Shown piece by piece: positions 45,445 to 48,165 of a DNA stretch of 48,165 nucleotides. Under the pieces are notes generated by a model that saw nothing but the letters and a program-made list of their open reading frames with translations, had not been told where the DNA came from and searched no databases. Each line of letters begins with the position of its first letter. Position 1 is the stretch's first letter. The stretch covers positions 1 through 48,165 of the forward strand of contig CAJXTX010000007.1 of the NCBI GenBank assembly GCA_913060705.1, read 5' to 3'. Both the position numbers and the translations under genes were made by a program. This DNA is from an uncultured Bacteroidota bacterium. Its GTDB lineage: Bacteria; Bacteroidota; Bacteroidia; Flavobacteriales; Flavobacteriaceae.

Positions 45445-46177
45445 AGGCCCTCAACTTAGAACGAACGGCTTCTTCTGCTGCTGCAATTAACGCAGTGTGA
45501 TCGCCTTTGTTTTCGAGTGGATCGTGTACGTAATACGAAACGCTCACCCCAATAGCTAATGGAAAGGCCCCTTTTTCAGTGAATTTATAGGTGTGATTAA
45601 TCGTGAGCGGCACTAAAAGTGCGTCGGGCGCGGATTGAAGCAAGGCCTCAAGTCCTGCCGCCTTAAACGGCTTCATGGCACCACTGCGACTGCGCGTTCC
45701 TTCAGGGAAGATAAAAGCTCCAAACTTTTTCTCTTGAACCAATTGCCCTAACTTCTTTATTTCTGTGACTGCTTGTTTTGGGTTTTTACGGTCAATCATT
45801 ACAGATCCTCCGCGACGGATGTTGTACGAGATGGTGGGAATACCTTTACCCAGTTCTTTTTTAACCACAAACTTGGGGTGCACCTTTCTCAGATACCAAA
45901 AGATGGGCGGAAGGTCATACATGCTCTGGTGATTGGCCGCGAAAATGAGAGGTCGGTCTGAGGGTAATTCATCAAAGCATCCTTCAATTTTAATAGAGGC
46001 CCCTAGAATGCGCATACACCCAACTAGAAAGAAATTGATAACTGAGATCACCTTGTCGTGTGCATTGTGTCCAAATAGATTGAGCGTGATACGCTGGATG
46101 GGATCAAAGACGACCAACACGAGCCCAAAGCACACGTAAGAAATAGGAGTAAGAAGGTAACTGAGTACTGTTTTCAT
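45443..46177 (-). CDS. plsC: 1-acyl-sn-glycerol-3-phosphate acyltransferase (PlsC family)
   Basis: Acylates lysophosphatidic acid to phosphatidic acid in membrane lipid synthesis. From the ATG at 46177 it has 244 residues: two N-terminal hydrophobic segments (about 5-25 and 45-60), the catalytic HX4D motif H83-D88 in ANHQSMYDLP and FPEGTRSRSG (157-166). An upstream in-frame ATG at 46225 would make the protein coding region run through a strong terminator hairpin, adding residues with no family counterpart; the 46177 start is far more likely. Substrate assigned from family only. Confidence 0.9.
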   Translation of the reverse strand: MKTVLSYLLTPISYVCFGLVLVVFDPIQRITLNLFGHNAHDKVISVINFFLVGCMRILGASIKIEGCFDELPSDRPLIFAANHQSMYDLPPIFWYLRKVHPKFVVKKELGKGIPTISYNIRRGGSVMIDRKNPKQAVTEIKKLGQLVQEKKFGAFIFPEGTRSRSGAMKPFKAAGLEALLQSAPDALLVPLTINHTYKFTEKGAFPLAIGVSVSYYVHDPLENKGDHTALIAAAEEAVRSKLRA

Positions 46178-46182
46178 GGCAT

Positions 46183-46212
46183 AAAAAAACCACCTTTTTA
46201 GCAAAGGTGGTT
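46183..46212 (-). terminator. Terminator after the bacilliredoxin gene
   Basis: Perfect 10-bp stem, AACCACCTTT (46188-46197) with AAAGGTGGTT (46203-46212), loop of 5. On the minus strand it is followed by a run of seven T, 5 bases before the plsC ATG. Confidence 0.9.
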
Positions 46213-46233
46213 GTGATGTGGGCAAAAATCTTT

Positions 46234-46644
46234 CTAGCAGTATTCGTCGAAAGCCATTTTTAGGTTGTCGGCGATCATTTCTGCTGAACGGCCTTCGATA
46301 TGATGGCGTTCAATCATGTGTACCAATTCTCCGTCCTTAAAGAGGGCCATACATGGCGACGAAGGAGGAAATGGAATCATCAGTTCGCGTGCTTTTTGAA
46401 CGGCATCTAGATCGAATCCGGCAAAAGCAGTTGCCAAATGATCTGGCGTTTTATCGTGAGTAAGACTCAATCGAGCGGCAGGGCGTGCACTTCCGGCAGC
46501 ACATCCGCACACAGAATTGATGACCAACAAAGTAGTACCGTCAGCACCAAGGGCTTCTTCAACCGCTTGAGCTGAGGTGAGCTCTTTAAAACCTACCACG
46601 GTGAGCTCTTCTTTCATGGGTATTACGAGTTCTTCTGGGTACAT
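46234..46644 (-). CDS. BrxA/BrxB-type bacilliredoxin (DUF1094, YphP/YqiW)
   Basis: Thioredoxin-fold protein that removes bacillithiol from oxidised cysteines. The 136-residue protein shows the C-x-C active site C46-G-C48 in VINSVCGCAAGSARPA, the MYPEELVIPMKEELT N-terminus, and the FPPSSPCMALFKDGELVHMIERHHIEG C-terminal half of the family. Bacillithiol is known in some Bacteroidota, so the protein suggests this thiol is used here; biosynthesis genes (bshABC) are not in the window. Monocistronic, ended by a strong terminator. Confidence 0.93.
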   Translation of the reverse strand: MYPEELVIPMKEELTVVGFKELTSAQAVEEALGADGTTLLVINSVCGCAAGSARPAARLSLTHDKTPDHLATAFAGFDLDAVQKARELMIPFPPSSPCMALFKDGELVHMIERHHIEGRSAEMIADNLKMAFDEYC

Positions 46645-46666
46645 AAAGCAAGAAATATTTAGGCTA

Positions 46667-46674
46667 CAAAGATA
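46667..46674 (-). promoter_or_regulatory. -7 element of the bacilliredoxin gene
   Basis: TATCTTTG on the minus strand, 22 bases before the ATG. Only 15 bases separate it from the opposing -7 element at 46690. Confidence 0.6.
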
Positions 46675-46689
46675 GGCTTTTCAAAAGTG

Positions 46690-46697
46690 TATCTTTG
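46690..46697 (+). promoter_or_regulatory. -7 element of the TerB-DnaJ gene
   Basis: TATCTTTG ends only 5 bases before the ATG at 46703, so the transcript probably starts at or next to the start codon (leaderless or nearly so). Confidence 0.6.
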
Positions 46698-46702
46698 CAC
46701 TC

Positions 46703-47416
46703 ATGGGTCGATTTGCACCATTCATTGGAGCTGTTTTAGGCTATATGGTTTTGCGCTTTCCGGGCGCTCTCATTGGCTATTTTATTGGGCGGATGCTCGG
46801 CGGAACCACCGTTAAAACCGTATATCGAAGTGCTCAGCCAGCCTCGATGAATTTTGGTCTGAATCTGATCACCTTGGCCTCTGCGGTGATCAAAGCCGAC
46901 GGAAAGGTTGAACAGAAAGAACTCGACTACGTACGACAGTTTTTTATCCGTAATTACGGACAACAGCGTGCCCAAGACCTCTTCAAGCAATTCAATCAAG
47001 AGATTAATAAATCAAGCGTTGACCTCCGAAGCATCTGTCAAGAGTTCACCCAATACACCTCGTATGCGACGCGCGAACAAATCATCTATTTTTTAATTGA
47101 CCTCGCCAAGGCCGACGGATATATCACTGACTCTGAAATCCAAAAGCTTTCAGAGATCGCGGGCTACCTCCGCATTCAAAACTGGCAGCGCTTAAGAGCC
47201 TTATTTGAAGAGAGTAGCGATCAGGCTTATAAGGTACTCGGAGTTTCTAAAGATGCTGAGGTCGGTGAGATTAAAAAGGCCTACCGTGACCTGGTTAAGA
47301 AGTACCATCCTGATAAGGTCATTACCGATGATGCGGCGCTCAAAGCGGGGGCAGAAGAAAAATTCAAACAAGTGCAAAAAGCCTACGAGACTATTCAAAA
47401 AGAGCGTAATTTTTAG
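46703..47416 (+). CDS. TerB-DnaJ membrane co-chaperone (DjlA-like)
   Basis: A 237-residue protein with DjlA layout: a glycine-rich membrane segment (residues 6-34, FIGAVLGYM and [13 protein letters not shown]), a helical TerB-like domain (about 50-165, with [14 protein letters not shown] and [14 protein letters not shown] as its repeat-like acidic motifs) and a C-terminal J domain (about 174-235) with [20 protein letters not shown] and the HPD tripeptide at 202-204. It would recruit DnaK to the inner-membrane surface. Targets unknown. It is separated from the HupE-like gene by 6 bases. Confidence 0.92.
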   Translation: MGRFAPFIGAVLGYMVLRFPGALIGYFIGRMLGGTTVKTVYRSAQPASMNFGLNLITLASAVIKADGKVEQKELDYVRQFFIRNYGQQRAQDLFKQFNQEINKSSVDLRSICQEFTQYTSYATREQIIYFLIDLAKADGYITDSEIQKLSEIAGYLRIQNWQRLRALFEESSDQAYKVLGVSKDAEVGEIKKAYRDLVKKYHPDKVITDDAALKAGAEEKFKQVQKAYETIQKERNF

Positions 47417-47422
47417 ATCGAA

Positions 47423-48016
47423 ATGGAGACCATACGCTTTTACCTAGAACTAGGCATTTTTCATGTGCTCGATCTCGACGGATACGATCACGTGCTATTT
47501 ATGATTGCACTGGCGATCCCTTATGCCTTCAAATCTTTTTTGCGCTTGTTACTTTTAGCCACGGCATTCACTGTCGCACACACCACTTCGCTTGCGCTCG
47601 CGGCCTTCAACATCTTTAAAATCGACGCCGGGCTCATCGAATTTCTGATTCCGGTTACCATTGCGCTTACGGCACTTTACAACCTCGTACTAGGCGAATC
47701 CTCGAACGGAAAAAGCGGGGTTAGTATCCCGCTCATAGCCACCGTATTTTTTGGACTCATCCACGGATTTGGATTTTCGAACTACTTCAAAATGATCATG
47801 GGAGGAGAGGACGAAAAAGCGACTGCTTTACTCGGATTTACCCTTGGCATCGAAGTCGCTCAGCTTATTGTCATCTCGATTACCCTTGGACTCTCGGCCC
47901 TCTTGGCACTCACCCTTCGTGAAAAGCGCCCAATAGCGGTTCGCCTCATCTCAGCCGCCATTCTGCTCTTGTCTTTCAGCATCGCCCTTGAAGCCGCCCC
48001 TGAGGGGTGGTTTTAA
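47423..48016 (+). CDS. HupE/UreJ family membrane protein
   Basis: A 197-residue polytopic protein of about six membrane segments. The motif LDLDGYDHVLFMIALAIP (15-32), AFTVAHTTSLALAAF and a central FFGLIHGFGFSNYF place it in HupE/UreJ, a family linked to nickel or cobalt uptake; in this phylum the homologues are short and usually not beside hydrogenase or urease genes, as here. It shares a 6-base spacing with the DnaJ-like gene upstream. Metal-transport role is inferred from the family only. Confidence 0.85.
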   Translation: METIRFYLELGIFHVLDLDGYDHVLFMIALAIPYAFKSFLRLLLLATAFTVAHTTSLALAAFNIFKIDAGLIEFLIPVTIALTALYNLVLGESSNGKSGVSIPLIATVFFGLIHGFGFSNYFKMIMGGEDEKATALLGFTLGIEVAQLIVISITLGLSALLALTLREKRPIAVRLISAAILLLSFSIALEAAPEGWF

Positions 48017-48092
48017 TAGTCTTGTTTGAAGAGAGGCGTCTTTCTATCATTAATGATATGAGTTGAATTATGACGAATCTTGTCAATAGATT

Positions 48093-48100
48093 TATCTTTG
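48093..48100 (+). promoter_or_regulatory. -7 element before the partial deaminase gene
   Basis: TATCTTTG exact match, ending 10 bases before the ATG at 48111. The rest of the 94-base gap after the HupE-like gene shows nothing else notable. Confidence 0.55.
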
Positions 48101-48110
48101 GTACTTGTCG

Positions 48111-48165
48111 ATGGAAAAACAACTCAAATACGATCGTGCCTATCTAGAAATGGCCCAGCGTTGGG
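48111..48165 (+). CDS. Probable dCMP deaminase, 5' fragment (runs off the window)
   Basis: Only the first 18 complete codons are visible (MEKQLKYDRAYLEMAQRW). The pattern KYD.AYL.MA..W is the usual N-terminus of Bacteroidota deoxycytidylate deaminases, which supply dUMP for dTMP synthesis. None of the zinc motifs are in view, so the call rests on this short match plus a good promoter element upstream. Confidence 0.6.
   Translation, partial: MEKQLKYDRAYLEMAQRW

Noticed and set aside
1-48165. CRISPR arrays, tRNA or rRNA genes, insertion sequences, prophage or defence genes
   Set aside because: No regularly spaced repeats, no transposase or integrase motifs, no cloverleaf or rRNA sequence recognised on reading both strands; almost all of the window is covered by identifiable housekeeping genes.

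Overview
The window looks like ordinary chromosome from a member of the Bacteroidota, most likely an aerobic marine Flavobacteriales bacterium. Evidence for this: TAnnTTTG-type -7 promoter elements precede many genes, succinate dehydrogenase is in sdhCAB order with one large cytochrome b subunit, the TonB-dependent receptor has a carboxypeptidase-regulatory-like N-terminal domain, there are two large Asp-box (BNR/VPS10-like) secreted proteins, and family members such as DUF2480, a DUF177-rpmF-fabH-accBC string and bacilliredoxin are typical of that group. A laminarinase-like GH16 lipoprotein, a sodium/solute symporter and a beta-propeller phytase fit a marine particle-degrading lifestyle. No rRNA, tRNA, CRISPR, transposase or phage gene was recognised. 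No gap between genes exceeds about 240 bases.

Layout. 1-2.4 kb: Na+/solute symporter converging on riboflavin synthase. 2.4-7.3 kb: pdxA, then yceD(DUF177)-rpmF-fabH-accB-accC (start of fatty acid synthesis), closed by a strong bidirectional terminator. 7.3-10.7 kb: sdhCAB on the minus strand. 10.8-15.9 kb: a secreted Asp-box propeller protein (minus), then GH16 and aminopeptidase P (plus). 15.9-24.7 kb: thiL diverging from a complete SUF iron-sulfur operon sufA-B-C-D-S-E-T plus a DUF2480 gene, converging on hflX. 24.8-30.0 kb: TonB-dependent receptor, beta-propeller phytase, and an unclassified membrane protein with an extracytoplasmic domain and a possible cytoplasmic winged helix; this is the most accessory-looking part and looks AT-richer in the lines I sampled. 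30.0-42.4 kb: heme biosynthesis, with hemA-C-D-E-F-phzF-hemB on the minus strand and an AraC regulator, hemH, a second Asp-box protein and hemJ on the plus strand. 42.4-48.2 kb: an NtrY-like histidine kinase overlapping hemJ, a Tat-exported Gfo/Idh/MocA oxidoreductase, a PlsC-type acyltransferase, bacilliredoxin, a TerB-DnaJ membrane protein, a HupE/UreJ-like protein and the first 18 codons of a probable dCMP deaminase.

How the genes fit together. The window encodes every step from glutamyl-tRNA to protoheme except glutamate-1-semialdehyde aminomutase (HemL); the O2-dependent HemF and HemJ route implies aerobic heme synthesis. Heme feeds SdhC, and the SUF operon supplies the Fe-S clusters of SdhB. 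The TonB receptor/phytase pair is a plausible inositol-phosphate scavenging unit. I did not find a clearly new multi-gene defence or mobile system. The best leads are the third gene of the phytase unit, the Asp-box gene lying between hemH and hemJ, the hemJ/histidine-kinase overlap, and a tandem 16-bp repeat in front of the AraC gene. Functional calls are from motif recognition by eye; no database search was run.
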